The notes beneath the pieces were generated by a model. That model was not told the origin of the DNA. It ran no database searches and saw nothing but the letters and a program-made list of their open reading frames with translations. Source: Datura wrightii (lineage: Eukaryota > Streptophyta > Magnoliopsida > Solanales > Solanaceae). From it: a stretch of 64,000 bases of DNA. The stretch spans positions 96,616,001 through 96,680,000 of the forward strand of contig JASDFA010000010.1 of NCBI GenBank assembly GCA_035772735.1, written 5' to 3'. Position 1 is the stretch's first letter, and each line of letters opens with the position of its first letter. Of this stretch, positions 1 through 12,457 are shown one piece after another. Made by a program: the position numbers and the translations under genes.

Positions 1-1167
1 CCAGGACTTTCAGGACCAGGAATAAGCATTGACAAAATAAAATTCTCTTGCTTCATGCATAACTAAGGCAGTAAATTATATGAAATGAGTACCACGTGCC
101 AAATGCTATACGGAGTTTTGGAACTTCAAAATGGTTGAAAACCATCACTAGCAAGTCCAAGTCGAACATTACGATGCTCACTAGCAAAAGATGGGTGAAG
201 TTCATCAAGTGTCTCCCATGCTACTGAATAAACAAGTTGTCTTATTATTCCATCATGAACTCTCTCATCATGATGGAATCTCATCGAAGAAGATATTTTT
301 TAGGACATAAACAATCTTTGAAGTCTTGGCTTTAGAGAAAAATAACGTAAAATCTTGCATGGTATCATTTTACCACATTTAGATTTTATTTCACCGTTAC
401 ATTTATCCTCTTTCCATCTAGATGCGCACAAATTTTGCACGATTCAAGAATCTTATCATCCTTCCAATATAACATGCAATTATTCTTACACAAATCTATC
501 TTTTTGTAAGAAAGCCCAAGGTGCTGAATTATCTTCTTTTCTTCATAATATGAATCTGGCATGTTTGATCCATCAGGTAATAAATCTTCCTTCAACATCT
601 CAACAACATTGTAAATGACGCATTACTCCAGTGACCAATACTTTTAATATAAAGTAATTTAACCAAAGTAGAAAGTTTAGAAGCTTTTGAACCTTCATAC
701 AATGGTTTCTCAAAATCATTTAAGAGACTGTAGAATCGCTTTGCTTCTAGATTTGGTTCCTCCTCAACAAAATCATCACCACCATTGTTCATATTGTCTC
801 CATTGAAAGAGGGGTATAAGTCTCTTAAAATATCATGTATTTCATCCTCATCATCATCCTTTTTAAAGTCATTGTCGTCTACAAATTCAGAGTCTGATTG
901 TGGCTCACCTAACCTCTCACCATGATGATACGAAAAAGTATAACTCTGGATTATTCCATATACTAATAAATGTGAATAACTCTGGATTATTTCATATACT
1001 AATAAATGTGACCTAACCATCTCACGAGTTCTTGAAGATCCATTACAACATTTGATGCATGGATAACGTATTTCTTGCGTTCCTCTCAATTTTGTAAAAG
1101 CATAATCCAAAAAATTCTCAACCCCAAGTATGTAAGCATTATCAAGTCGATCATGAATTAGTTTCAT
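1..1167 (-). pseudogene. CACTA transposase (TNP2 type), broken and partial
   Basis: Transposase of En/Spm elements, which would bind the CACTA ends and cut the element out. The N-terminal segment (191 codons from the ATG at 1167) resembles the transposase-associated domain, with motif YPCIKCC and a following HHGE. The second segment (598 to 386) overlaps the first by a few bases in another frame and carries the start of the TNP2 domain (SYYEEKKIIQHLGLSYKK, NNCMLYWKD). Beyond 386 the homology continues to the window edge through LRYFSLKPRLQRLFMS, NVRLGLASDGF and LSMLIPGP, with stops, including one where Trp is expected near position 50. The frameshift near 600 and these stops make it non-functional. 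The rest lies outside the window. Family assignment is from recognised motifs. Confidence 0.8.
940..1011. repeat. 36-bp tandem duplication inside CACTA transposase
   Basis: Two adjacent copies of a 36-bp unit beginning ATAACTCTGGATTATT differ at one base. Because 36 is a multiple of three, the reading frame is kept and 12 residues (around HLLVYEIIQSYS) are duplicated in the N-terminal zinc-binding-like domain. Confidence 0.9.
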
Positions 1168-2234
1168 CTATTCCTTATTAGGTTCCATAAACTTAAATCA
1201 GGCAAAATATATAAGAAATATATCAGTATAACAGCCAATAGGAGTAACAACTAAATATTTTGAGTCATAGAGCATGCATAATAGATAAATGATATTTCAT
1301 CTCTCTTTTTAACTTTTAGAATTCACTATCATACTCTAGGCATCTCTTGAAATACTCCATATTAGATTCAGTTCATGAAAGTTACACCAAAGAAATAAAA
1401 CAATTGAGAATCAACATTACCTAGCACTTACAATAAGGCACACAGCTGCACATACCAATTTGCAGCAAACAGATTTTTCTCATGTTAAGTTCACATAGTT
1501 AACCTACCTTACCTCGTACATAATTCATGAAACATAAGTGATATAAGTTAGAAGTACAATTTAACATTTTGATTTAAGTGAACACATACAAGCCTATTTC
1601 ATGTGTCATAACCAAAATTGGAGTTACCTTGGAAAATCTGTAGCAGATAACTTTTAGCTAGTGGAGTTAACTTGAAAAACTATAGCTCTTGTTTTCAAGT
1701 CTCAAGTGTTTTTGGGTTTTATATATTGGCTTGTTTAATATATTTTGAGAAACAAGTTTAATATTCAATTCTTAAATTATCCAAGCATGGTTCACATGAA
1801 TATTTTCATTATAACTTTGTCTTAAAATATGTGCTTTATGTGATTAACAATTTTCACAACATCACACCCAAGGTGATGTATATTCCTCACCAACAATCAA
1901 GAATAGTACATATCATACCAAACATCCATTCTCGTTCCTTATAGTTTCTAGTTATAGTAATGCAATATATTCTGCAAATAGAAAATAAAATCTATAAAGT
2001 TTGAATGAAAATGTAGTTTGCTACAATTGAAATGACTTACCTTATCTTTTTTATTTTTTGGCAACACCCAACCCTCTAACAGATATTTCTCTACCCACTT
2101 CACTATAATGTAATGCTTAGCTTGACTCCATGTACATCGGTAAAAGTCTTATAGCCAGTAAATATTATAGCGGCAATTGTTATTGCCACTAAAGGCATTT
2201 TTAATTGCTACCGAAGACCTTTTTTTTAGTAGTG

Positions 2235-2590
2235 CTCATACATGGTTTAATTGCAAATTTCCTGCAATGATAAAGTAGGGATGGAAAAAAGTACAAGTTA
2301 TAAACTAAAATGACTGAATATGGGCACATATGAAAAAAATGTGGAAAATCAGAAGGATAGAGGGGAAGAGTATAGATGAGAATGTGTAAGAACCTGCTAA
2401 TAGATATGCATAGAACCTATAGATCTACTTAGGAAAAAGAACCTATTAAATTTTCATTTGTTCAATTTTTATTTTATATGTTTTTGGGCATTTTCCGAAA
2501 GAGAGCTTTAGCAATAGATAAAAAGCTTACTTGAAGGAATCCTAAAATAGATACTTGCGATAGAGCAAGGGTGCTAACGGTAATTGTTCT
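2235..2590. other. AT-rich DNA without recognised gene
   Basis: AT-rich sequence between the CACTA terminus and the LINE remnant. I see no ORF, repeat or terminus that I can assign. Confidence 0.5.
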
Positions 2591-3400
2591 TGTTTTTTAT
2601 AAGCTTTCAGGACCTTAAATTTCCAGCATTAGAACTCAAAATATACATGATTTGGCCAAGTGCTTGGGATGTAATATAGGAACTTCCTAACTATTACTCT
2701 TGGGCCTTCAATTGGGTGCAAAAACCAAATCCCAGGGCATTCGACCAAGAGTAGTAGAGAATATTGAGAAAAAAGCTCTGGTTGAAAGAACCAATACCTG
2801 TCCATTGGTGGGAGAATAAATTTAGTAAAGAACATTTAATATTCTTTGCCAACTTAGATGATGTCTTTGTTTCCCATGCCGAAAAAGGTAGGGAGAGAGA
2901 ATGTTGAAAAAGCTAACAAGAGATTTTCTATGAGAAGGAAATAAGGAAAGGAAGTTCTTTCATCAGGTGAAGTGGGAAACTATTGTAGGAAATAAAAAAG
3001 AGGAAGGTCTGGGTATAGGAAATTTACAGAATAATACTTGCTGTTTGTGGAATAATATAAGAAGCTTTTGGGAGGAGTACGAAAAAACCCATACAGTTAA
3101 AGCTACAGGATGGAAAAAGAATACTTTTCTGGTAAGATACATGCTCCCGATCTCTCTTGTTTTGCAGAAAATAGCAGGGCTATAGTAGAGCAATGTAGAA
3201 GTAATCAAGGTTCGGTAGTGAAATTTAGAAGGAATTCTACTGATTGGGAAGTGGAGAATATATATAACAGAGCTTCTTCAAGACCAACTACTGGATATCA
3301 TCCTGACAAAGCTGACTATCATTTGGAAATTGCAAGGAAGTGGAAAATTCTGTGAATTCAGAATGTAAGAGCTTGAACGCTTTGGGTAATAGGGATATTG
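2590..3400 (+). pseudogene. LINE (non-LTR) reverse transcriptase C-terminal remnant
   Basis: Conceptual translation in shifting frames gives phrases typical of the C-terminal part of plant L1-type ORF2: CLGCNIGT, then SWAFNWVQKPN, then KWETIVGNKKEEGLGIGNLQ, and later VVKFRRNSTDWEVENI. These correspond to the region after the RT fingers and palm and to the zinc-binding RT-associated domain, where family members read like LGLPLGAKPN, VKWE-x-KKEGGLGIRNL and FRRxLNDWE. Stops and at least two frame changes occur. No 5' end, endonuclease domain or poly(A) tail is visible, so it is a fragment. It lies between two CACTA ends and may be inside the second CACTA element. Confidence 0.6.
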
Positions 3401-4640
3401 TATTGATGTAACAGGTGTTAAGGTAAAATAATTCCCCTTTTAAAGTACAATAAATCATTCTACTGCTGCACAAACCTATGCCATCCTAGTATAACCTGTC
3501 GAGGAGGTTTACACTTGTGTAATTGATGTCATCTGTGTGAATAAGGAATTGAAAATGTAAATCATCATCTTCTTCACTGTCCCGTGTCATTACAATTGTG
3601 GAATATGCTTTTTTTTGTATCTTTGGTGGTCTATTTGGAGATGGACAGAATCAAATGTGCCTTTGGAAACATATGGTCCAAAATGAATCAAAGATGTTTT
3701 GATGGTGTATCAACTCCCATTCACTTTATGCATTTTAAATCTATTTAGTTGGAATAATCCTACCCTTGTAATCTCCCAAGAGAACCTTTTAGATTTTATC
3801 ATCTCCCTATCCTTTTAACCTACAAAACTCTCTATATGGAGCTGTTCTATTTCTTCTAGCATCATGTACTTCTGGTTATCTGCATCTACTAGATGACATT
3901 AATGAAAAGATCTTGAAGTTGAATGGGAGCCAGTTGCAAGAATTTTTTTTAAAAAAAATAGGTACTTACGGCAGTTAAAACTCAATTCACCTCATTAAAC
4001 AATTATCATAAATTATGAAATTAACATTTCAAATAGTAATTTTCCTACTTAACATAAATAATCACATCAGGGCATACAACTAAGAAGAACATATGTCCAC
4101 TGCACAGATGGTAAAACAGGGGAAAAACCTAGATGAAATTGGTAAAACGAGGGGTTTCACAAAACAAATTCAAAGTTACAAGAACATGAACTTACCTTGA
4201 ATTAAAGGAAATCCGAGAATGTGAGGAATGATATCAGCCGCAACAAACATGTAAAGAACAGGTGAAGTAGAGGTCGATTTTTGTTAAAATTAGCAGGAGT
4301 GTGTTCTGTGATGAACAAAGAGACACACTAACTTCCTTTTAAAAAAGATTCTAGAGGAGAGACGTACGACTGTTTACTTCCACAAACCTAGAATTGGAGG
4401 AGCTGGGTGTTGTTATTTTCCAGATTTTTCTCACAAAAAAAGGAACAGAATTAGAGAATGATGCAGGAGGATAGACTTACGCTTATTTACTTCAACAAAT
4501 TACCTGGAATTGGAGAGGATTTTTGTAGATTTTTCTCGTAAAATTGAAACAGATATGGGTGGTGGAGACTGGATGTGGAGAGTTCTAATTCTACGGGTGG
4601 GTAGTGAGATAGACGTGGCCTTGACCAAATAAGGAGGGAA
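3401..4640. other. AT-rich DNA, unassigned
   Basis: No coding region I can support. The stretch may be internal DNA of the CACTA element whose end is at 4847. It contains two loosely similar blocks near 4340-4400 and 4460-4530 (TTTACTTC, then a lysine-type A-rich stretch and a GGAATTGGAG motif), suggesting an old local duplication. Confidence 0.4.
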
Positions 4641-4847
4641 ATTAAATAAGTAGCACCACTTTTATTAATTATTAACAATCGGATATTAAATCTTCTAACG
4701 TCCGTATATTATTTCCTCGTTAATGTTGAATTAAAATTTGGGTTTTAACGACCAAAAAACTATTTCATCGCTATAAATACACTTTTAACGACCGAATTTA
4801 TATCTATTCGTTAATATTGATCGTTAAAAATTAAATTTCTTGTAGTG
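4640..4847 (-). mobile_element. Second CACTA terminus with subterminal repeats
   Basis: The right border reads TTTCTTGTAGTG on the plus strand, which is CACTACAAGAAA on the minus strand, the classic CACTA end. The adjacent 200 bp holds several copies of TTAACGACC or its complement GGTCGTTAA in both orientations, as expected of subterminal transposase-binding repeats. The partner terminus is not recognised in this window. The end abuts the palindromic tandem array, so this element inserted into that array. Confidence 0.7.
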
Positions 4848-4882
4848 TTATCTACTGGTATAGTATCATTGAGGTTTGCTTC
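4848..4882. repeat. Palindromic tandem array, piece 1
   Basis: Short piece of the about 85-bp repeat (TATCATTGAGGTTTGCTTC), squeezed between the CACTA end and the 5' LTR of element A. It continues directly into the piece that follows element A. Confidence 0.8.
4878..4882. repeat. Target site duplication of element A, left copy
   Basis: GCTTC, matching ACTTC right after the 3' LTR at four of five positions. Confidence 0.7.
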
Positions 4883-7202
4883 TATTACACCCTGTAAGTT
4901 TCTAGCATTTAGTCGACCTATTCGCATGTTGGTTGAGAGTTTTAGCATGCCATACATGCGAGAAAAGGGCCCGAGGAAAGGCCGAACGAGTGCCAAGTTG
5001 GAATTTCGCAAGAAGAGGCCGAACCGCGCTAGTGGCATGGAGCTGGGGCCTCCGCGTTAGCCAACGTGGCACGGAGCCAAAACGACGCGTTAGCCAACGT
5101 GCCACGTTGCCATGTATTTTGCTGCAAGTATATAAAGGGCCTCACCTTCAACTTCAAGTTATTTATCCATGTTTAAACGACCAGAGAGGGAGAGAGACGA
5201 AGGGTTCCTATAAATATTCGTTCGATTACGCCGTCAAACGCGGTCCAAACTCGAAATAACCTCGGGTAGTGAGGTATTGAGCTGCAGGGAGAATTCCTAC
5301 GGAGTTAGTTTCATGAAATTCGGCCGGCGAATCGTCGTCTCACCGAGCTAAGGTAAGTGGAATTGCTCCAAATTAGTGTCAATATACTCCTAGCCCTAAA
5401 GTGAGTATTTCTCCCTTCTGGACTTTCGAGAAATAGCGAGTTTTCGGTTGTTGTTCGATAAGTCAAAGTTTGGGCTATATAGATATTCAAGTAGTGTTTT
5501 CTTCTAGAATATTGATGAATTTAGTTCTAATTTCTATAGATATGAACGCAGTTGGAAGAAATCGCTGGATATTGGCCGAGCTACACCAGTTAGCCAAGGA
5601 GTCAGTAACTGAGGTATGTAAAGCTAGTTTTTTCGGCAAGTTAGTAATTCTAGCATAGTAAAATAGAGTAAATTCCAAAAGAAAGTTTCAGAAGCCGAGT
5701 ATTATGCCCAGTGTGAATTCAGTAAGCATGTCTGAGTTATTATACCATATGTAGAATAAAAGTCAGTAAATTAGTATTAGACAGTGAGATATTATTCCAG
5801 ACTTAGTATAACCCAGTATCAGATTCAGGTCAGCAAGAGATACAGAATAGAATATCAGATCATGGACAGTATTTTCAAATTTATTACACATGTTATATGT
5901 GATTGTTGTTGCTTGTAGAGACCTGATTATTTTATGTGGGCACTCTTAGAGCTTCCTTGTCACCCTAGGGTTAATAGCTGTGTCGACCGCCCGCCAGAGG
6001 GTGAGGATACGTCACTCCAAGGAGTGGCATGCCGTCCGCCAGAGGACGAAGATGGGATGCAACATTCCCTATAGCAGGCTGATCAGATTATAGCATACCC
6101 CGGTCGAGCGCTTGCGCCCAGGGTACAAATTACGGATTACAAATACAGATCTCAGATCACAGTTATAGGAGTCCTCCGGACTCAGATACAGCTATAGTCA
6201 AAGGTCCCAGAGAGCCCAAGTTGCATACCAGGGGGCCGGCTGGATACTCATAGTTACTAGATGAGTGGAGTGAATTGTTATTTTTGGATGGCGACCCAGG
6301 TAAGGGTATATAGATTGTGTGTTGATTGGTACCTTCTGGCTTATGGGGGATGGTATAGGTTCTTGTATGCTATATGTGTTATTTATTAAATTGATAGATA
6401 GCAGGACGCCGCATTGACAGGTATGCTTCTCACCTTCTCTCCAGTACAGTTAAGCTTAGTTTAGATTCTGCCATCGCAGACAGTCTTAGCCATTTTCTGT
6501 TATTTAGTAACTATCAATATTACTGTCTATTTTTAGTTATGTTTAGTTATTGCTTCGCGGTAGGTACCAGTGGTACTGACGCCCGTTTGGGGGCGCTGCA
6601 TTACTTGCATGCAGGTACTCATAGACGAGAAGTTGATCCCTCGTAATTTCAGCCAGCACACAAGGTCATCAGCTCCTGTCATCCGGAGCTTGACAGATAG
6701 AGGTTTATTCCTTTTCTATTGTTGTACAGTACGGGTAGGTAGGGGCCCTGTCCGACCATCTTATTAGTATTCTTAGAAGTTTGCAGATTGTATATTCCCT
6801 GTGGTTAGTTGTACCGATCGTGTGAGGCCGTGTCTATGTTTTAGTTTGTTTATGATGGCCGTGTGGGGCCTTATTCAGTTAATAGTTGGTGACCTTTCCG
6901 GTCACAGAGTAGTTTAGCATTCGATTCAGCATTCCAGTGAAACTAGTCAACATGGCGGCCTTGTCGGCTCGCATGGGTTCCTTTATACTACTGTGGTTCT
7001 GGTCAGCTTATTTTTTCTTATAGGAGGCTATAGGCCTAGTCGGCCGGAGGCTGTATTTACAGCCGTTATATAGCCTATTGGTTCCATGAATCCAGAGTTA
7101 GAGCCAGCCTGGCACCAGAAGTGCTTAGGCTCAGTAGTCCAGCAATCCAGGTCTTAGTAGGGCACCAGGTGCCAGTCATGCCTTCCAAGGTGGGGCGTGA
7201 CA
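4883..7202 (+). repeat. Element A 5' LTR
   Basis: Starts TATTACACC (the canonical TG has become TA) and ends GGGGCGTGACA. It matches the 3' LTR along its whole length. It contains a TATA box preceded by GC-rich inverted motifs and would drive transcription of the element. Confidence 0.93.
5129..5136 (+). promoter_or_regulatory. Putative TATA box of element A 5' LTR
   Basis: TATATAAA within GCAAGTATATAAAGGGCC, about 250 bp into the LTR, conserved in the 3' LTR and in the LTRs of related element B. It would mark the U3/R border about 30 bp downstream. No transcript evidence. Confidence 0.6.
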
Positions 7203-7206
7203 AACT

Positions 7207-7218
7207 TGGTATCAGAGC
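7207..7218 (+). other. Primer binding site, element A
   Basis: TGGTATCAGAGC lies 4 bases after the LTR end and is complementary to the 3' end of plant initiator methionine tRNA, the usual primer of these retroelements. Confidence 0.93.
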
Positions 7219-7416
7219 AGGTCATATCCCAGGGAGTCTGCAAGCCGTGCTAAGTAGATTGTTGTCTATGGATGTGTTGTGCACCACATACCATAGGCAG
7301 GAGGCTGCAAGGCATAATAGGATGGTTACTCTTTCTTCATATTCAGTCGTGCCATAGAGCAGTACAGTATAGGGTTGAGTCCCTAAAACTTATCATACTC
7401 TTTGTTTACAGATAAA

Positions 7417-8790
7417 ATGGCAAACCAGCGACATCCTGTCATAGGTAGAAGATTGGATACCGCAGTAGGAGAAGGTACCAGCAGGATGCCTCAGCCTTGT
7501 TTAGAATTAGCCCGATCTGAGGGCAATACAAAGGCGTCATCTCGACCTTCTCAGCAGTCCCCACGCCACCAGGAGCCACTTGGGACGACAGCGCCTCCGA
7601 CAGTTCCTGTACCCACACCATCCGACCAGGAAATTCAAAGTGTAGTAGTTATGTTGGCACAAATAATGGCTACTCAGCGCCAGTCAGTGCCACCCGTAAC
7701 AGCAGAGTCATCAGGTGGGCCTAGCAGTTTGAGGGTCCTTCTTGGCACTAGGTCTTCCACAGTTCACAGGTTCGGATTAGGCAGAGGACCCCCAAGACTT
7801 CCTGGATCAGATGCAGAGAATCTTTCGGGTAATGCATGTGACATCTGCAGAGTCGATTGAGTTAGCAATATTTCAGCTATGGGATATTGCTGTGTTGTGG
7901 TACGAAAGTTGGGAAAGGTCTCGAGGGAGAGATGTTGCCCCTCCAACCTGGTCCATCTTTTCAGAGGCCTTCCTGGACCATTATCTGCCATGGGAAATCT
8001 GACAGGCCCAGATGGATCAGTTTTTACACTTGGAGCAGGGGGCAAGGAGTGTACGAGAATACGCCCTGTAATTCGATTCCTTGGCCCGCTATGCTCCAGC
8101 CTTTGTGGACACCATGCCATCTAGGGTCCACTGGTTTATTATGGGTCTGAACCCAGTGTATATTGAGGCATGCATGACAGCTACGCTACGGGAAGATATG
8201 GATATTGCTCGGGTGCATACCTTTGCCTAGAATATTGAGGGCCTTAGACAACGGCAACAGGATAGCAGACGAATAAATCAGGAGCAGCGCCGCAGGGATA
8301 GATAAGATGAGATACAGGGAGAGATCTGGAGAGGGCATAGGCCACGGTTGTCAGATAGGCCACCTAGACCCCCACCTCCATCACAACCGCAGAGGGGTAG
8401 ATTCAGTCGCCGAGGGCAGTCAGAGTCCGACGGCAGCTAACAAACGGTAGATTCACCCCAGCAGAGGAGGGCAGAGAAGAGTAGGTATACACCCCTACCT
8501 TGCCCTATTTGCAGCCGACCCCATATTGGAGCTTGCAGATATGGCTCCACAGGGTGTTATATATGTGGGCAGGAGGGTCATGTGATGAAAGATTGTCCAG
8601 CCAGGGGTCAGGGTAATCGAGACAGGGCATCAGCAGGGCCACGAGCTCCAGCAGCCTCAGCAGGGCGTAGGCCCTCAGTCCCAACAGGCAGAGGGCGAGG
8701 CAGATCAGGGGCCTCTAATTCAGGTATGGGCCCAAGCCGTACCTATGCATTACCAGGGAGGCAGGACTCAGAGGCGTCTCCAGATGTGGT
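7417..8790 (+). pseudogene. Element A gag
   Basis: Capsid/nucleocapsid gene. The start is the ATG giving MANQRHPVIGRRLDT, homologous to MADQ or MVDQ starts in elements E and F. A frameshift near 7735-7800 moves the frame from the start frame to the one that reads LWDIAVLWYESWERSRGRDV, the conserved central gag region. Stops follow at 8000 and at several later points. A proline/arginine-rich linker precedes the nucleocapsid zinc knuckle CYICGQEGHVMKDC at 8555-8596, with all four CCHC ligands kept. A short leader of about 200 bp separates it from the primer site. Confidence 0.88.
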
Positions 8791-11700
8791 AACAGGTATG
8801 ATGACTATTTTCTCTCACCCTGCTTATGTATTGATTGATCCAGGATCTACCTTGTCCTACGTTACCCCTTTTGTGGCTTGAAAGTTCAATGTTGTATCAG
8901 AGTTGCCTTCAGCAACCCTTTTCAGTATCTACACCCATCGGTGACTCCATCATAGCCAGAAGGGTTTATCAAGGGTGTACAATAGAGGTTGCTGATCGTC
9001 AGACCACAATAGATCTGGTAGAATTGGAGATGATTGATTTCGATGCCATTATGGGTATGGATTGGTTAGTGCCGTGCTATGCCAATGTAGAATGCTGGAC
9101 CAGGACGGTCCAATTCCACTTTCAAGAGGAGGCAGTACGAGAGTGGAAGGGTAGTACAGCTACGCCAAAAGGTAGGTTTATTTCCTACCTTCAGGCAAGG
9201 AAGTTGATAGCTAAGGGATGCATTTGCCACATAGTCAGAGTCCAGGATGTGCGGATAGAGCCTCCGAATCTCCAGTCTATTCCAGTAGTTAATGAATTCT
9301 CTGACGTATTCGCAGATGAGCTACCTGGTATTCCCCCAGAAAGAGAAATAGATTTTGCAATTGATTTTCTACCAGGAACTCAGCCCATATCAATCCCTCC
9401 GTATCATATGGCTCCTGCTGAACTCAGAGAACTAAAGGAGCAGCTGAAGGATCTGTTAGATAAGGGCTTTATAAGGCCGAGTACTTCACCTTGGGGTGCG
9501 CCGATTTTGTTTGTGAGAAAGAAGGACGGCTCCCTCCACATGTGTATAGACTACCGGCAGTTGAACAAGGTTACAGTCAAGAATAAGTATCCACTTCCCA
9601 GAATAGATGATTTGTTTGATCAGTTATAGGGGGCCAGATATTTCTCCAAGATTGACTTACGGTCCGGATATCATCAGGTTCGAGTTCCTTAAAGGGACAT
9701 TCCAAAGATTGCCTTCAGGACCAGATACGACCATTTTGAATTCCTAGTCATGTCCTTTAGCCTGACAAATGCTCCCGCAGTATTCATGGACCTGATGAAT
9801 AGCATCTTCAGAGCATACCTGGACCTGATCATGATAGTGTTTATTGACGATATTCTGGTGTATTCTCGCTCAGAGGCAGACCACCAGGATCATTTGCAAA
9901 TAGTGCTCCAGATTCTCAGGGACCATCAACTGTATGCCAAGCTCTCTAAATGTGAATTTTGGCTGAACTCAGTAGCCTTCTTGGGGCATATCGTGTCGGA
10001 CGCTGGTATACAAGTAGACACACAACAAATAGAAGTAGTAAAAACATGGCCCAGACCTACCACTCCGACCGAAGTACGTAGTTTTCTGGGATTAGCAGGG
10101 TACTACAGAAGATTTATTGAGGGATTCTCCACCATAGTGGCACCTCTGACTAAGTTGACGCAAAAAGCAGTAAAGTTTTAGTGGACGGAGGCATGTGAGC
10201 ACAGTTTCCAGGAATTGAAAGACAGGTTGACCTCCGCCCCAGTGTTAGCATTGCCAGAAGGTACAAAGGGTTATGTAGTTTATTGTGATGCTTCGGGTAT
10301 TGGGTTAGGATGTGTGTTGATGAAGCATGGTAAAGTAATTGCTTATGCTTCCAGACAGCTGAGGAAACACAAAAGGAATTATCCTACCCATGACCTGGAA
10401 CTAGCCGCAATGATATACGCCCTAAAGATATGGAGACATTACTTGTATGGCGTCCATGTGGATATTTTCACTGATCATAAAAGCCTACAGTATATCTTCA
10501 CCCAGAGAGAGTTGAATTTGCGGCAGCGTCGCTGGTTAGAGTTGTTGAAAGATTATGATGTAAATATTCTGTATCACCCAGGAAGAGCCAATGTAGTAGC
10601 AGATGCCCTTAGCCGTAAGTCTATGGAGAGTTTGGCGTACTTGCAGCCCGAGCAGCGGGAATTGGCCCAAGAAATACACCAGTTAGCCAGTTTAGCCGTT
10701 CGTGTAGCAGAAACAGAGGACAACATAGAGGTAATTAAGAACACCGCAGTGTCGTCATTAGTTGTAGAGGTAAAGGAACGACAGTATGAAGATCCTGACC
10801 TGGTTCAGCTTAAAGACAGAGTCCAACAAGGAAAAGCGCTGGATTTTTAGGTAACTGAGGATGAAGTGTTGCGATGTAAGGGCCACCTTTGTGTTCCAGA
10901 CGTTGCAGGGCTTGGCCAGCAGATTATGGGCGAGGTACATTACGCCCGCTATTCTCTCCATCCAGGCGCGATGAAAATGTACCACGATATCAAAGGAATC
11001 TACTGGTGGCCAGGTATGAAGAGGGAAATAGCAGAATTCATAGCCTAGTGTCCTAACTGCGAACAAGTAAAAGCTGAACACCAAAAACCAAGCGGGCTGA
11101 CTCAAGACATAGCGGTGCCTCTTTGGAAGTGGAAAGCAATAAATATGGATTTTGTAGCAGGATTACCCCGCACTAGGCATAAAAATGACTCGATTTGGGT
11201 AATTGTTGACAGACTGACAAAATCATCCCATTTTTTGCTAGTAAGGGCTACTTTCTCTACTGAAGATTATGTTGAGTTGTATATCAGAGAAATAGTTAGA
11301 CTGCACGGTGTTCCAGTGTCCATCATCTCTGATAGAGGGGTGCAATTTACAGCTAAATTTTGAAAATCATTTCAGAGAGGCTTGGGGACACAAATTAACC
11401 TGAGCACAATTTTTCACCCTCAGACTGATGGGCAGGCAGAATGCACTATTCAAACGCTCGAGGATATGCTGCGAACGTGTGTGTTAGACTTTGGAGGTAG
11501 CTGGGATGAGCACTTACCACTTATTGAGTTTGCCTATAATAACAGTTACCATTCAGCTATCCAGATGGCGCCTTATGAGGCATTGTATGGGTGAAAATGT
11601 AGATCGTCAATTGGCTGGTTTGAAGTAGGAGAGTCACAGCTGATTGGGTCGGATATTATTCATCAGTCAGAGGAAAAGGTAAAGCTTATCAGAAAATGCC

Positions 11701-12188
11701 TACTGACTGCTCAGAGCCGCCAGAAATCGTATGTTGATGTGCGACGCAAAAACTTGGAATTTAATGTGAATGACTAGCTATTCTTGAAAGTCTCTCCAAT
11801 GAAAGGGATGATGAGATTCGGAAAGAAAGACAAGCTCAGCCTGAGATTTGTTTGGCCTTATCAGATTCGCTGATGAATAGGCCAAGTGGCATACGAGTTG
11901 AACTTACCTCCAGAATTAGATTCTGTTCACCCAGTTTTCCATGTGTCCATGCTGAGGAAGTATATAGGAGACCCCTCCAGAGTTGTCCCAGTTCAGGATG
12001 TCCAGGTTACGGAGGAGCTGACTTATGAAGAGGTTCCAGTAGCCATACAGGACAGGCAGATTCGCAGGTTGAGAACTAATGATGTTGCTTCTGTCAAGGT
12101 GTTATGGCGTAACAGGAACTGAGAGGAAACGACTTGGGAAGGAGAGGAAGATATGAAAGTCAGATATCCTCAGTTATTTCAAACTTAA
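8790..12188 (+). pseudogene. Element A pol: protease-RT-RNase H-integrase-chromodomain
   Basis: Polyprotein that copies the RNA and inserts the cDNA. The aspartic protease motif LIDPGST is near 8835. A one-base insertion near 8905 shifts the frame, after which everything reads in one frame to the stop at 12188. RT: PWGAPILFVRKKDGS and the active site FIDD at 9840-9851. RNase H: YCDAS, HDLELAA, TDHKS and ADALSR hold the expected acidic residues. Integrase: HHCC finger around 10920-11075, then NMDFV, ISDRG and GQAE carrying the DDE triad. The chromodomain-type tail ends at VLWRNRN-stop-EETTW and RYPQLFQT. More than ten in-frame stops are present, several of the CAG-to-TAG or TGG-to-TGA kind. 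Confidence 0.92.
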
Positions 12189-12445
12189 TCAGCCAGAGGT
12201 ACGTTAGTATTGTTGTTTTATGAATTGCCTCATATTATGTGTATAAATGAGATAGTTGACTCTAGGCTACTGCGTGATGAATGCTATAGTATTGTGTGGA
12301 GTACCTATATTGGACTTTTCTGCATTTCAGGAATTTTGAGATAGTCCATGCTAAAGGGGAAACTCTGCCAAAATTTTTTTTAGAATAAGTCGAGTAAGTT
12401 GGGATTCCTACAAGCAAAAGTTTACATTCGAGGAAGAATGTTCAT
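12189..12445 (+). other. Element A 3' untranslated region
   Basis: Non-coding stretch between the end of pol and the polypurine tract, with no further gene. Confidence 0.6.
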
Positions 12446-12457
12446 AAGGGGGGAGGA
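12446..12457 (+). other. Polypurine tract, element A
   Basis: AAGGGGGGAGGA, all purines, directly before the 3' LTR. It serves as the plus-strand primer for reverse transcription. Confidence 0.9.

Larger units (their letters stand above)
1..2234 (-). mobile_element. CACTA (En/Spm) transposon, 5' part
   Basis: A class II element read on the minus strand. Its 5' terminus is the CACTA-type end at the right border, which reads CACTACTAAAAAAAAGG on the minus strand. Just inside are short inverted motifs around GGCAATTGTTATTGCC, as in CACTA subterminal regions. A TNP2-type transposase follows and runs out of the window on the left, so the other terminus and the 3-bp target duplication cannot be checked. 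The roughly 1 kb between terminus and transposase is AT-rich with no supported gene and probably holds the subterminal and leader regions. Confidence 0.75.

Noticed and set aside
7121..7357. Open frame over the LTR end and leader of element A
   Set aside because: It spans the LTR border and primer site and has no relative in the other copies.
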